The notes under the pieces: model-generated
Told to the model about the DNA's origin: nothing
Seen by the model: the letters and a program-made list of their open reading frames with translations, nothing else
Database searches by the model: none
NCBI GenBank assembly: GCA_031310005.1
Contig: CM062388.1
Span: 2,294,001-2,358,000, forward strand
Length of the DNA: 64,000 bases
Direction of reading: 5' to 3'
Source of the DNA: Dactylellina haptotyla
Taxonomy: Eukaryota; Ascomycota; Orbiliomycetes; Orbiliales; Orbiliaceae
Program-made: the position numbers and the translations under genes
Shown: piece after piece, positions 52,599 through 63,660 of the stretch
Layout: every line of letters begins with the position of its first letter
Position numbering within the stretch: the stretch's first letter is position 1

Positions 52599-53497
52599 TG
52601 TTAAGATGCGATCAAGAAAATAAGAATAGGACTGAAGGTCGTTATTTAAAGTGTGAATAAAAGTGTATTAATTGATGTGATGCTGGGAGTAACTGATATC
52701 TACGAGTAGTTTGGGTCCTATTTATGGTTCGCACCAAGATGCCAGACTACCTCAGAATAGCAATATGTGTTGTTGATGTTGGAGAGTCCCAAAATGGACA
52801 GCACGATTTCATAAGCGGGAATGAATAAGCAATGGCGTGTGGAGGAGATGAGATTGATTAGAAGGATAAAAGAGAACAATTTAATTGGTAGCTCGGGCGA
52901 GCTAGGGTCTGCGAACCACGTGAGGCCAAGCTTCCACACCAAATTCTCGCCTGACCAAGTGACTTCGGCCGGGAGGAATTCGGCCGGAAGTATCCAATTG
53001 TTGGGCACACTTGAGCTGGTTATTGCGCAATCCCCCAAAATCTAGGGCAGAATGAGCGCTCTAGCTTAAGATCTAAGCTTTTAGTAATCACAACCGCGTA
53101 CGCAACTAGCGAGTTACTGATCATTGGCAAGCAATGGGTTATTAGTCATTGTGTCTGAAAATGGCAGTATGTTGTTCTTGGAGGTCAAAGGTTAGGCCGA
53201 ATTGGGTACATTGTTGTGATTACCAAACACGCTATCGGCATACTTGGTGATATAATCGGTACAGCGGTAGGTAAAATAAGCATTTGCAACACGGCCAAGA
53301 AATGCCGGTAGATTGATGGTATATCTTAGTCATACCATAATTGCTCTTACCTTCTTTCGACGGTTTAGATGCACTCAGCACAGCAACTTCGGAAACGCAA
53401 TGGATTGAGGAGTGGAGATTAATTGGTCTTAGCTTGACAGGTAGTGTATCGATATATCACTATAGGTAAACTATCATAGAGCTTTAAAGGCAATACG
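52599..53497 (+). other. Intergenic, 899 bp
   Basis: No gene is supported. A 106-codon minus-strand frame at 52718-53038 has a hydrophobic stretch but no splice or start support. The left part is the promoter of the SDR-like gene. Confidence 0.35.
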
Positions 53498-54457
53498 TTA
53501 TCTAAAAACAGATCTCCATAGTCCTCGGCACCAACCGAAGGTAAGGATGCCCTTCCCGAGCAAGTGGCCGAAAAGCAACGGTAGACCAAATTTAAACCAC
53601 GTGAGAGGCTTCCAAAACCTCGACGAGGGTATCATTATTCTCTTACTTCGCGGTTCCGGGGTTTGTTCTGATTCCGCTGGCTTTTTAGATACCGATCGGA
53701 CGGCATCCATCAGAATCTCCACCACTTCTTCTGGTTGGCTCAAGAATGGCGAATGGCTGGTCTGCAGTTCCCGATGTTCGACAGTAGTGCCCATTGATCT
53801 CGCCATTCCCACGTTTAGACGCTGTACTACAACCGGTAGACCTACATCCTCAATCGTACCGATATACCACGCAGGTACGTCCACCCAACCTGCATATGAG
53901 TGCTCACCACCTTCGAAGAGTGATTTAAGGCTATGCGGGGCGAGTTGAGAAACCCAGTATTCAACCTCGTCTTCTGGCACATCATGGTAAAGGAACTGGC
54001 GAGGATCGGCCACTAAATCGGCGAACCCGGTTTCATTGTTGATACGCCACTGAGGCGGCGGTTTACCAAAAGCGGGGTCCATTAATGTAAGCCCCGTGAG
54101 TGTGAATCCGGAAGCTATCAGCACTAAGGCGACAACATATCCACTGGACGAAGTTTGAGACGGATCTGCTTGTTTTGGCCGTGCAAACCCTTCGATGGCA
54201 CTGTTGCCAACCAGGCCGCCGTAGGAGTGCGCGACTACGATCACATTGCGTCCCTGGGTTGTCTCGTTGGATATAGCTGCGCGAGCGGCGTCAAGATCAT
54301 CCTTGAACGTTGCCTCTGGGTCTCCCGTCGTTGAAGGAAGTGTGATCGCGACGCATCTGACTCCGTGCCTTTGCTCTAGAATCTTAGTAATCTTGCTGAA
54401 GCATATCGGCTTATGCCAAGCGCCGGGGACGAAGACGAGGGTTGGCAAATCGGACAT
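53498..54457 (-). CDS. Alpha/beta hydrolase
   Basis: The intronless gene encodes 319 aa. FVPGAWHKP at residues 9-17 is the oxyanion-hole loop. The nucleophile elbow is VVAHSYGGLVGN with Ser78. The catalytic His is in LQTSHSPFLSQPEEV near residue 256, and the acid is expected in the strand before, near YIGTIED. The C-terminal 50 residues (about 270-319) extend beyond the usual fold and end with a hydrophobic, Gly/Leu-rich stretch (FGLPLLFGHLLGKGILTFGW), possibly a membrane contact. The family includes esterases and lactonases. The substrate is unknown. The gene is divergent to the Ser/Thr-rich membrane protein gene at 54839. Confidence 0.85.
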   Translation of the reverse strand: MSDLPTLVFVPGAWHKPICFSKITKILEQRHGVRCVAITLPSTTGDPEATFKDDLDAARAAISNETTQGRNVIVVAHSYGGLVGNSAIEGFARPKQADPSQTSSSGYVVALVLIASGFTLTGLTLMDPAFGKPPPQWRINNETGFADLVADPRQFLYHDVPEDEVEYWVSQLAPHSLKSLFEGGEHSYAGWVDVPAWYIGTIEDVGLPVVVQRLNVGMARSMGTTVEHRELQTSHSPFLSQPEEVVEILMDAVRSVSKKPAESEQTPEPRSKRIMIPSSRFWKPLTWFKFGLPLLFGHLLGKGILTFGWCRGLWRSVFR

Positions 54458-54838
54458 GATTGGGATAGACCGGGACGCTATCGAATGTCGTTATACAACA
54501 TTGCCATCCCCCGATGTCACTTGGATTCGCCTGGCTGGAAATACCCTCATTGTCCCTGTGACGTCCGAAGCGGGTGCTCGAGACGAAGGCGCTTGGCGCG
54601 TTGCATTTGTGCTCCGGTCTGTGTTGCCATATCTGCTGGGTGTGTTGGGTGCAAGGATTGAGGCTGAGATATTTCAGCTCTGCCAGATTGAGGCGTCAAA
54701 GCAAGTCTAATTTCAGCTGTAGACCTGGCGTCTGGCAAAATAATTGAGCAGACTGCGTGCTTAATTTTACTATCATCCATAATATCAGAATAATAACTTC
54801 TACCCATCGTTCTGCTGTAGCAGATTCAAGACCCGAGA

Positions 54839-55594
54839 ATGGTTCTCCCCCTTCAGCGGTGGCTTTCCATCACAACTCTAGCGACTCTGACAACAACGAG
54901 GACTGCGGCTGGTCAGGGGGCATTCGCAGTCTACTCAGATACCAACTGTACTGTTCAGACCCTAATTTTACCAGATTTAACAGCAGGTGAATGTGTAGAG
55001 CTCCTACCAGGCTCGCAGAGCTTTAGCATCATTAAGGCCATCGAATGTCCAAATGCTTTCTCCGCCAATTTCCATGCATACAGTGCCCGTGGTTGTACAG
55101 GGATTGGTTATGCCGATTATCTAGTGGGCACCTGCTACATAGTTGACAGCGGTGGTGTTCTAAGCTTGAGGTCGGCAGCGTTTCAGTGTGCAGACGGGCA
55201 ATTTATACACACCACTTTGAGCGCTGCAGACTCCACATCTTCTTTATCAAAAGATATTTCCTCGTCTACAACACCATCTAGAGAGTCTGCGACCACAACT
55301 AGCGCCGACTCGAGTACTACCCAGATGACAAGTACGACTTTTACAGAAGAGAAACAATCTTCAACGGGCGTGGTATCTTCATCAAGTTCACAGTCTCAAT
55401 CAATATCACCACCCTCCCCAAATTCCACTGCAGTTTCTTCAACCGGAGCAGGAGGTGGCCTTTCGAAGAGCGACCGGATTGCGCTTGGCACTTCTATCAG
55501 TTTTGGCGTTGCTGCCCTCCTCGTCGCGATCATCGCCTGGCGATTTCCTGTGCAACGCAATCAATTATTGCATCCAAGGTCCTCGGCCGTCTAG
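54839..55594 (+). CDS. Secreted-type membrane protein with Cys-containing ectodomain and Ser/Thr-rich stalk
   Basis: A 251-aa protein starts with a signal peptide (residues 1-25, WLSITTLATLTTTRTAAG). The ectodomain has paired Cys in short blocks (YSDTNCTVQTL, GECVELL, ECPNAF, GCTGIGY, GTCYIVD, FQCADGQF). A stalk of about 90 residues is nearly all Ser and Thr. One membrane segment near residues 215-235 (GTSISFGVAALLVAIIAWRF) precedes a short tail. This is the layout of fungal wall sensors. No WSC or other named domain is recognised. The gene is divergent to the hydrolase with 381 bp between starts. Confidence 0.68.
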   Translation: MVLPLQRWLSITTLATLTTTRTAAGQGAFAVYSDTNCTVQTLILPDLTAGECVELLPGSQSFSIIKAIECPNAFSANFHAYSARGCTGIGYADYLVGTCYIVDSGGVLSLRSAAFQCADGQFIHTTLSAADSTSSLSKDISSSTTPSRESATTTSADSSTTQMTSTTFTEEKQSSTGVVSSSSSQSQSISPPSPNSTAVSSTGAGGGLSKSDRIALGTSISFGVAALLVAIIAWRFPVQRNQLLHPRSSAV

Positions 55595-56663
55595 CTCTTG
55601 AACTTGTATAACATCTACTCGGTGGCAGCTAGGTACTTTTACTAGCTGTAGAGATTGGTTCTGTAATATAGAAAAGCCCTAATATCAATTTAATGTCGTT
55701 TCACCTATGTCAAGAGCGCCTAAAGAATAATTTCCATGAGACTTTGTAGTTATTTCACGCATCCATGTATAGTATTCTATCATTTTCTCGTCTGTGATTC
55801 TCAGCTGTGCTGATCTCGTTGAGGTCCCAAAGGCCGAAGGGATCATATAGACTATTCCTTAGCCTTTCTTAGGGAAATTTGAAGAGCCTAACCACGATGA
55901 AGCATTTGAAGATTCTAGCCTTGGCAAAAAACTTGAGATTGCCAAGACCAAATAATGACCCGGTGGTGAGGCTGTGGGTTTCCCGTGCTTGATGGAGCCT
56001 GGGAATTTCTTCTCATTTACAACGGCTTACAGGGGTCATCGTGCCCCTTTGTGTTGCTGCATCGGTGCGGGGCTTTTGGATTGACTGGATCCTGTGGGAC
56101 GACAGGCCTGAGCCACCCACTAATCTTTCCAGTCCGAGAAATGTCAACTTTGTCTGATTGGCCAAGCGATTTGTCAACTTTGTTTAATTGGTCGGATAAG
56201 TTCAAGTCTCGTTGCCAGACGCTGATTTGGCTGCAGGCGCAATATGTTCCACCCCTTCTCCGCTGTTGAGAAGGTATGTCAGCTGTCCGCCTGCCAAACC
56301 AATCAGCCCGAAACAAGACTCTGCCGCCGAAAACGATATGCGTCTCTAACATTTGATTTTCGATTTTGATGTCGTTCTTGCGATAGAATTCATCCCTTAT
56401 TTACCACGAACGCACCTTGTTTTACTCGTATATATGTATTTCTTGTTGCGTAGCTATTGTAACGACGGGAGTGTCCAGAAAGTTATATAAATATGGGCTG
56501 GTCTCACGGCTGTTCTCACCCGCTACCGACCTTCAGTTCCCCGATCTCCACAGTACATTAGTATCTTCGAACCGAACAAGCCCTGGTCACTTTTCGCTAG
56601 TGGATTGCACCTAGTTATATCTGAGAATTTAGGCGTTCGCCCGGCCACCAATATAAAATAGAA
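55595..56663 (+). other. Intergenic, 1.1 kb
   Basis: No gene is supported. A 111-codon minus-strand frame at 56017-56352 lies opposite a 94-codon plus frame, and neither has a motif. The right end is the promoter of the third Clr5 gene. Confidence 0.4.
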
Positions 56664-59453
56664 ATGTACGCCCGAATTATGTGGACGGAGCCAATTGGGA
56701 GACGCCGCTACAGAAAACTTGAATCGATCGAGGATCACAAGGATTTCATCCTGGAAAAGCTGAGACTGGGGACCAAGCATGAGGTTATTTTAGCCGCACT
56801 AAGGACAGAAAAGGGTGAAGTTATCAAGTAAGACTCCTTTAATGCTTTTGAACAGCTATTTATCTTTAGCCCAACTAACCAAGGGTGGTTGCTAATTTGC
56901 TGACCTGGACCTGGGTTATAGACTTAATAGCTTCAAAAGAGCACTAGGCAAATGGGGCTTATCTGGGAAGAATCTCACAAAAGCCCGCCGCCAATATATC
57001 CGTAAGAGATTGCTGGAACGCCAGCGGGCTGGTAAAAATACGGTGGTAAAGCAAAGGGGAAGGGCGTTAGCGCCAGAGCAAATCGATGATATTTTGGGAT
57101 CAAGAATCGACCACCGCGCGTTGAAAGGTAAGAATCTTCAACCAGATATCTAGCGGGTGTGAAAGTACTTCAAAGCTTTAAAGTAGTGGTCTGACTTCGG
57201 ATTTAAAAGAGGGTGAGATTCACGATATTGAGTTTATCACGCCGAGAGCGATTCCCGAGGAGAGCACGACCAGAATCTCGGAAGATATGAGGATGGATGA
57301 ATCCAGCGCGATAAGTAGCGAAGGGAGTGAGGATATTACGATAGCTGGAGACCCACCACTCGAGACCACTGGGGATTTTCATAGCGATTCTGAGCCCACT
57401 ATTTGCGACGAGATCCTCCATATGTAAGTAGCAACATGAGTACTTATTCTTTAGTAGGCGGGTCAAAATTAGGACGATCACCCTGACTGATGATGAAAAT
57501 CCAGTGCTGGGTTCTATGAAGGCCCCGAGACAGGTGAAGATATTGAGGAACCTTTTTTAGCATCGAATTCACCACAAGAAACAATAGAAGAACTTCAAGC
57601 TGTGATATCAGACGGCATAAAAAACCTGTCAATGCCTGATGATGTCTTTGTGTGCGGGCCATACGATGAGGATCCTAGGGACTTGGATCCTTTCTCCAAT
57701 TCCAGGTGAGTGTCAACATGTTGGATTAGCTCCATATATAGACCATTCCTGCTATCTGCACATTTTTTAATTAGGAAGAAGCTAATATTCAGAACGCAGT
57801 AACAAAGAAGAAGAGGCTGAAGTTGTATCACAACCAACACCAGTATCCAAGGAAAATGCCATCAGAATCGATACTACAGAATCTATCTTTGAAAATAACT
57901 TTGACGCCGCATTTAGGCCAAGTTTGACAGAATCTGAGCTCATACGTGGAGACGAGCTTTTAGATGAGAAGGCTTCCATGTACGAACAAGATCTTCAACA
58001 GTATCTAAAATTTTGGAAGAAGACAGCCACCAACGGAATTGCCGCTATGAACAAAATGGCGAGGCAAGATTGCCTGCCTATGAGCAATGCGGAAACTGCA
58101 GCCATCACATATCTACGTAAATTTATCGGCGATCCACTCGAGGACGTTAATTATAAATTCTGCGAGGAACTTTTAAAAGATAAAATCGAATCTCGATCAA
58201 CTCAAGGGACAAGAGTAAGCGATCTCTATTCCAGCACCACGCTTATCGAAAGAATCCGGAAGAAAGGATTGTTTCGTACCTTATCCCTTATAGAACTGGA
58301 TATTTCTCAGGACGGCGGACCATCTTACGGTTGGATGACACCGCTTTTCCACTTACGGAGGATCATAGATCAGTTTGGCATATGGCACATATTTACAGCT
58401 CGCGCTTTTTCAGTAGCCGCAGTAAATCTAGAATTACCTTCTTATCCGGAGGGCGAGTGCCTTCGAGACCAAAGCATCATGGTCAATGAGATTGCACTTC
58501 AAATTTTCCACGAAATCGGAATGAGTCACCACAACTGGGCACTTGAAAGTCTCGATTGGTCATATCGTTATTTGAAAGAACAGCCATACGATAGTCGGAT
58601 ACGAACAATGGTCCGCCAGTATGTTTTACAAACTTGTGGGCCTTACGATTGCCGGACTATCTTTGTATTTTCGGATTTAGCTGTCGACATGCTCAATTCA
58701 AATGAGCAAGATATTAAGTTGCTAGGGGAATACCTTGGTCGTTTGATTATAAAGACTATCGATAGCCCAAGTCGTCAAAAACCGCATAGTTCAGTTGAGA
58801 AATGGCTTTTTAGGGCAATGATGAGGCTTGGGCACGCTTTCGTCGTCAATCAAAATCACTGCCTTGCAATAAGATTACTGGAACCAGTCTGGAAATGGGA
58901 AAAGCTCACAACATGTCAGAAAAAGATTCTTCAGAGAAGCTGCGACATTTCCCTAGCTCGTTCATATACTGAAACTGGAAGATACAAGAATGCTCTTGAG
59001 GTACTATTCGCTGGTTATAACATGACCCAAACCTACAGCCGTAATCCCAGTAGATATGCAGCATGGTACTTCCCGATAATCGCGGCGGTTACATACGACA
59101 GAGGGCCCCAGTTGCATTGCTCTCTGGATCCGATTTTCCGAGACTTGGCAAAAAAATTGAGAAAGGTAAAAGAAACGAATCCAAAGAGGCTGAATAGCTA
59201 TCGGATGGCATGGGAGACCTGGTCATCTACATGGGCAAGAAATCTGGAAGCGACTAAAACGATGGAGGCGACTAACTTATACGAAAATATGCTATCAGCG
59301 CATCCCCTAAGATTTTACTCGACGGGGACTCTTCAAGACTATGTATATTACCAAGGCGTAGCGGATTGGCTATACTCCCAACAAATTAGTAGCGATCCTG
59401 AGGGAATAAGCGGGTGGGTAGACGAATTCGAGATAATAGGGATGGATGAATGA
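56664..59453 (+). CDS. Clr5-domain protein with helical repeat C-terminus, paralogue 3
   Basis: Five exons, 56664-56827, 56922-57127, 57210-57423, 57505-57705 and 57800-59453, encode 812 aa. The donors are GTAAG (three), GTAAGT and GTGAGT. Introns 1 and 2 keep phases 2 and 1, as in the other two copies, and exon 2 is again 206 nt. The last acceptor must be CGCAG at 57799, since the nearer AG sites give stops. The Clr5 domain covers residues 20-90: IEDHKDFILEKLRLGTKH, then LNSFKRALGKWGLSGKNLTK across intron 1. A long acidic linker (exons 3-4) precedes the helical array. The C-terminus (LQDYVYYQGVADWLYSQ) matches paralogue 1 closely, as does RGPQLHCSLDPIF. There are no signal or membrane segments. 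Confidence 0.82.
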
Positions 59454-60152
59454 ACCTCCACGGTCGTTGTAGTCTGCAACTAGTAGGAAGCTTTTAGCTA
59501 CTTAACTTCGAGGTGGTTTTCACCGATTAATATCAAAGCTATGTGTCTATCTTTTAAATTTTAACTTTCGTGCCTGGACATAGATTAGCTCGAGATAATT
59601 TGTTCCGATTCGAATCTGATAAATAGGTAACTGACCCGAACAACATTACCAAATTTTGGACGGCAGCAAACACGCTTGAGAACCGAGAAGCTTGGCTCAA
59701 CAGCTTCAAGCTGTATGTATATAACCAATTCTGGATTAATTAAGCCGGTTGCCGAGCTCCACTTTCCAGGTTGAAGCGAATAAATCGGCACCCTTACATT
59801 CTCGAACACAATTGTGACATTGCTGCATCCCGTGCCTGGTTCCGCCTAGTCCGGGGTTCGACGGTATACGGTAGGTTCGTAATCCAAATCTGGTGTTCTC
59901 CCGTTGCGTACTATCAACTTATTCTATGATCTAGTCTCTTTTGTACTACTACTGTAATAAATCCCTATAATATAGCTCCATTCTGTGTTCGCTTTGAGGT
60001 TGGGACGCACCACTCTCCGCAATATCACGGTGTTACAAGCTGATATAACCCAATGGCCGAGTGCGATTGAGAGTGTGCATTATTAGTTTATATGAGCTGA
60101 GAGACGAACTCAAAATATCTTACGAATCAGTATCATTTTCAGCGTCCCAAAA
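59454..60152 (+). other. Intergenic, 699 bp
   Basis: A 74-codon minus frame (59585-59809) has no motif. The right end is the promoter of the 60153 gene. Nothing else is seen. Confidence 0.4.
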
Positions 60153-61627
60153 ATGATTCTGCAATTCTTGCTCTTGATTTTCACAGTGGACGCTGCGGTT
60201 GCACAGTCTGCCTGTCCCTCCTGCAATGTATGTGTTGCCGACGGTTGTTTTCAACGTAAGTTCCCTCTGTTTCCAACGGAGTTGGATTTTGTAAATTGGA
60301 ACGAGGCATCACTAAATGGACTAATATTGCTGGCTATAGAATTGGCTGGGATATCAAACTTTCCTGTTCAGACTACAGTTGATGATTGTAGATCTTTCCT
60401 CTGGGCACCAGTTACTGTCGCTGATGCGTAAGTATTCATACCAAACTGCTCCCATAGGAAATTTGCTAACCCAAACTATCTAGAACGGTCACAGCGACCA
60501 CGGTTGTTACTGCTCTAACAACTTCAACTACGCACACCACAAGTATACCTGGTTACGCCAACTCTTGCACCGGAGCTTCTGCATACTCTTCTGCTTGTGG
60601 GTGTATTGGTGTAGAAGCGAGTAGTACCACTTACATCCATATACCTGAAGCGACTATTCTTCAGCAAATAGTTGGCACGGAGTACGCTCTTCAACTCACT
60701 AATGATATAGCTAACGGGCCTTACAATGGGAGCTATCTCTACCCATCTACAGATGGCTACTCAACTCTACTACTATTCACCTCTGATGCTAGCCAAGCTG
60801 GCAAATTTTATTCAAATTCGACTGGTAATTTAACGGACGGGAATGCAGCACCATTTGCATACGAACCGGATGCAACGGGTAACTTCTTTTCTCTGCTCTC
60901 ATCTGACGGATACTCATCCCAGTTACCCGCCAATTGCTGGATCGACTCCAATAGTATATTCCAGTGCGCTGGGCTCGGCGGACGATACCTCGGTATTCAC
61001 AATGCGACCATGCAATTGAAATCTTTCAATACTGTGAAAGAAATTTACCTATCTGGCGCCACGGGGCCCATACTTCTTAAAGCAGTTACCCACCCCGCAA
61101 ATGGAGGCAACGGCACAGCAGCAGCAGTTGCTCGGCCGTTTAAATTCCGTAACAATCCTAGCTCGACGGGTGTCTTTGGGGCACAAACGCCTTGGTATTT
61201 ATGCGATCAAGTTGAGTCCCCGGCTCTTAGTAATCATACAGAAACCAATGCTGGAGTTAAACGTCTCGTGTTCTATTCGAGTATAAGTCTTGCGACACTG
61301 TACCTCGTTGATCCAACCAATGGGAATGTTAGGTCGGGAAGTAATGAGCCTTTTATATATGATTCCGTTACTCCCGAGGAGCACATCTGGATTGGATTTC
61401 CGGACCCTGTGGAACCATCTTTCAAATCGATCATCGTTACTTGTACAATGAGCCTTTCAAGTTTAATATTCTCGTGTCAAGATGAGAATTACCGAAGATT
61501 AGCTGTGGACATTGGTCCTGTTGGAAGCGCTGGGCGGAACAGCATATCCATTTTTTCAGATGCCGCTACTCTACCACAATCGAATGCATGGGAAGGGCCA
61601 TTAAATATGGTAGGATTACCCCAGTAG
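60153..61627 (+). CDS. Secreted protein with Cys-rich N-terminus and large beta-rich domain
   Basis: Three exons, 60153-60255, 60340-60427 and 60484-61627, encode 444 aa. Introns are 60256-60339 (GTAAGT, ACTAAT, CTATAG, phase 1) and 60428-60483 (GTAAGT...CTAG, phase 2). Residues 1-18 form a signal peptide (LLLIFTVDAAVAQ). A short Cys block follows (SACPSCNVCVADGCFQ), then a Thr-rich linker (TVTATTVVTALTTSTT). The main domain has strands such as GTEYALQLTNDIANGPYNG and many possible N-glycosylation sites, ending GPLNMVGLPQ. There is no membrane anchor. It looks like an extracellular or wall protein. No named family is recognised. The intron structure makes the model firm. Confidence 0.78.
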
Positions 61628-62031
61628 ATAAAATGGATTTAAACTGCAGCCTGTAGCTTGTATAATGGTGTGGAAATATATATCTGTCATTTCTGTGTAA
61701 CACAATACTATAATTAAGAAAAACTATACTATATTTTAGGTATTTCTGGACCACAAATCTCAACCGATTGAGTACGTACTTTACAAACGCAAAATACTAA
61801 ATAAAGTTTTGTTTGAAATTCTCAATGCCATATTTATCTTCTAGGGTCAACACGAAAGCACACGAGAACCCGCGAAACAATTGTTCCGGTTTTAGTCGGA
61901 TAAGGCATTCCAAAGCCAGTCCGTGTAAGCGATACGCAACTTATCCTTAGCTTCTAGAGAATTATATATCGTATCATCAATTTCCATTATAGCTAAAGAT
62001 CTTGCAATTTTTTTCTCGCGAAATTTGTAAT
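61628..62031 (+). other. Intergenic, 404 bp
   Basis: The 3' flank of the 60153 gene and the promoter of the F-box gene. No gene is supported. Confidence 0.4.
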
Positions 62032-63066
62032 ATGGAGGTCCCTGCATCCTCACCCGCTGAGAGCGAACCAAGTCTCCAACTCCTAGACCCAAAGACCATC
62101 AGCTCCCTCGCTCCCGAAATCTTAGAACTCATCCTACTCCATATCCCGGCGATTGAACTCCTTACCACATGTCATGCGGTCTGCAAAAACTGGAAGAACA
62201 TTATCGAAACTTCGGAGGAGGTTGGGTTCTACGCTACAACAGGTCTCCGAAAATCAGAACTAAAAATATACCCACGAGGAACGAAGAACGTCGACGAGAT
62301 ACCACGCTTCGCCACGCCAATGGCTCTCGAAGTTCTCTCCTGCTTCTGGAGAAAGCTAGCAAGAAACTGTATCGATCTCAAGCTAGAGGTCGGAATACAC
62401 CCACACGATGAGACGCGGTCCGATAATATCGGAGAGTATCTCATCCGAGCGTCGCTGGCGATGTTCGCAGACCTCCACCGGGCGATAATATATACATTCC
62501 ACGATGCACCGCCGACAACGAACCGTACCCATCTAAACTTATACATAAAAGGCCTATACGCTCAGTTCAACTTGATCGTGAAAAGAGTCCCGCTGCTAGT
62601 CCCCAGAGTGGATGCCATGTGCGCATTCCACGCCTTGTCGAGTTCGAATTGGGCTTATATACGCTGCAAACGTACAAAGGGACTGATGGCCGGCCATATG
62701 GAGATGGTGGGAATCGATATGCCGCCTAATTGGTATGAAACTCTATACAAGCTGTCCGCGATGACGTTTTACTATTCTCCACGCGGCGTATTAGAAGAAG
62801 AGCCTCAAAAGCCCCATGGCACTCCAGTATGTTTAGAGGATACTGAAAAGGCTAAATTTAGCCTTAAATTTCACTATCTGTTTGGGTACGGTGGGGAAGG
62901 TCACGAAATCATTGAATTCGGCAGTCGCCCGCCGTATGTCGTATCGTTCTCAGAAGTATCTCGGGTCCCTCCAAGGAACGACTTTTCGGACCCAGAAATG
63001 ATGGAAGATGGCGGTTCACCACAGAAACCTAGAGGAATTTTTGCTATTCTGTCGCGGTACTTTTAA
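62032..63066 (+). CDS. F-box protein, first of a tandem pair
   Basis: The start at 62032 gives 344 aa. An upstream in-frame Met at 62002 adds ten residues, but the paralogue at 63661 begins with a similar polar N-terminus right before the F-box, so 62032 is preferred. The F-box is at about residues 25-58: LAPEILELILLHIPAIELL, then CHAVCKNWKNIIE. It is followed by a conserved block FYATTGLRKSE and, near residue 93, TPMALEVLSCFWRKL. The remaining C-terminal half has no named domain. It should dock to Skp1 through the F-box, with the C-terminal part choosing the substrate. Confidence 0.82.
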   Translation: MEVPASSPAESEPSLQLLDPKTISSLAPEILELILLHIPAIELLTTCHAVCKNWKNIIETSEEVGFYATTGLRKSELKIYPRGTKNVDEIPRFATPMALEVLSCFWRKLARNCIDLKLEVGIHPHDETRSDNIGEYLIRASLAMFADLHRAIIYTFHDAPPTTNRTHLNLYIKGLYAQFNLIVKRVPLLVPRVDAMCAFHALSSSNWAYIRCKRTKGLMAGHMEMVGIDMPPNWYETLYKLSAMTFYYSPRGVLEEEPQKPHGTPVCLEDTEKAKFSLKFHYLFGYGGEGHEIIEFGSRPPYVVSFSEVSRVPPRNDFSDPEMMEDGGSPQKPRGIFAILSRYF

Positions 63067-63660
63067 GGCTGATCTAAAAGACCAGTGATTTGGCTGAGAG
63101 TATCAGTTCGGATCTGACACCGATTTTATATTTGAGTACACAAATTATTGTAGGGGATACTGCGATGTGGTTCAGTAACAGCAGCAATCAGAACGCAGAC
63201 AAAGGTGTACAATACTGTAAATAGATTTTTTTAATATATTGTACGCTAATACTTGGCCGGTACGGATATATATAAATTTGATTAAAAATACAGACAAAAA
63301 TAAGTAATAGTTGTAGGCCCTTTCTTATTAGATCATCAATGATATTCTGTAAATCTAACTGGCCGCTCTAAAGAGCCAGCCGGATTTTCGGGATATAGAG
63401 ATCGAAGGCTCATTTGGTGTCATATCACCAACCACCAGAATCTCAAAATTCTCCGACACACAACGGCGATGCCTCAGATTGCTTTCCCAAACCCGGTCTT
63501 CCGAGTTTCTGAGAAGTAAATTCTGAAATTAGAAGTCATGCACACCCCAGCCAATGAATTTTAAGAATTGTCAGCTCCTAGCATACCCAATCTTTAACCA
63601 GGCTCCTTATTCACCTCAACACACAGTCATCCCACGAAGTTGCTTCAAACTCCTTACAAC
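63067..63660 (+). other. Intergenic, 594 bp
   Basis: Spacer between the two tandem F-box genes. It is AT-rich in the left half. No further gene is seen. Confidence 0.4.

Noticed and set aside
52718-53038. A 106-codon minus-strand frame between the SDR and hydrolase genes
   Set aside because: No motif, no start context and a plus-strand frame of similar length opposite it.
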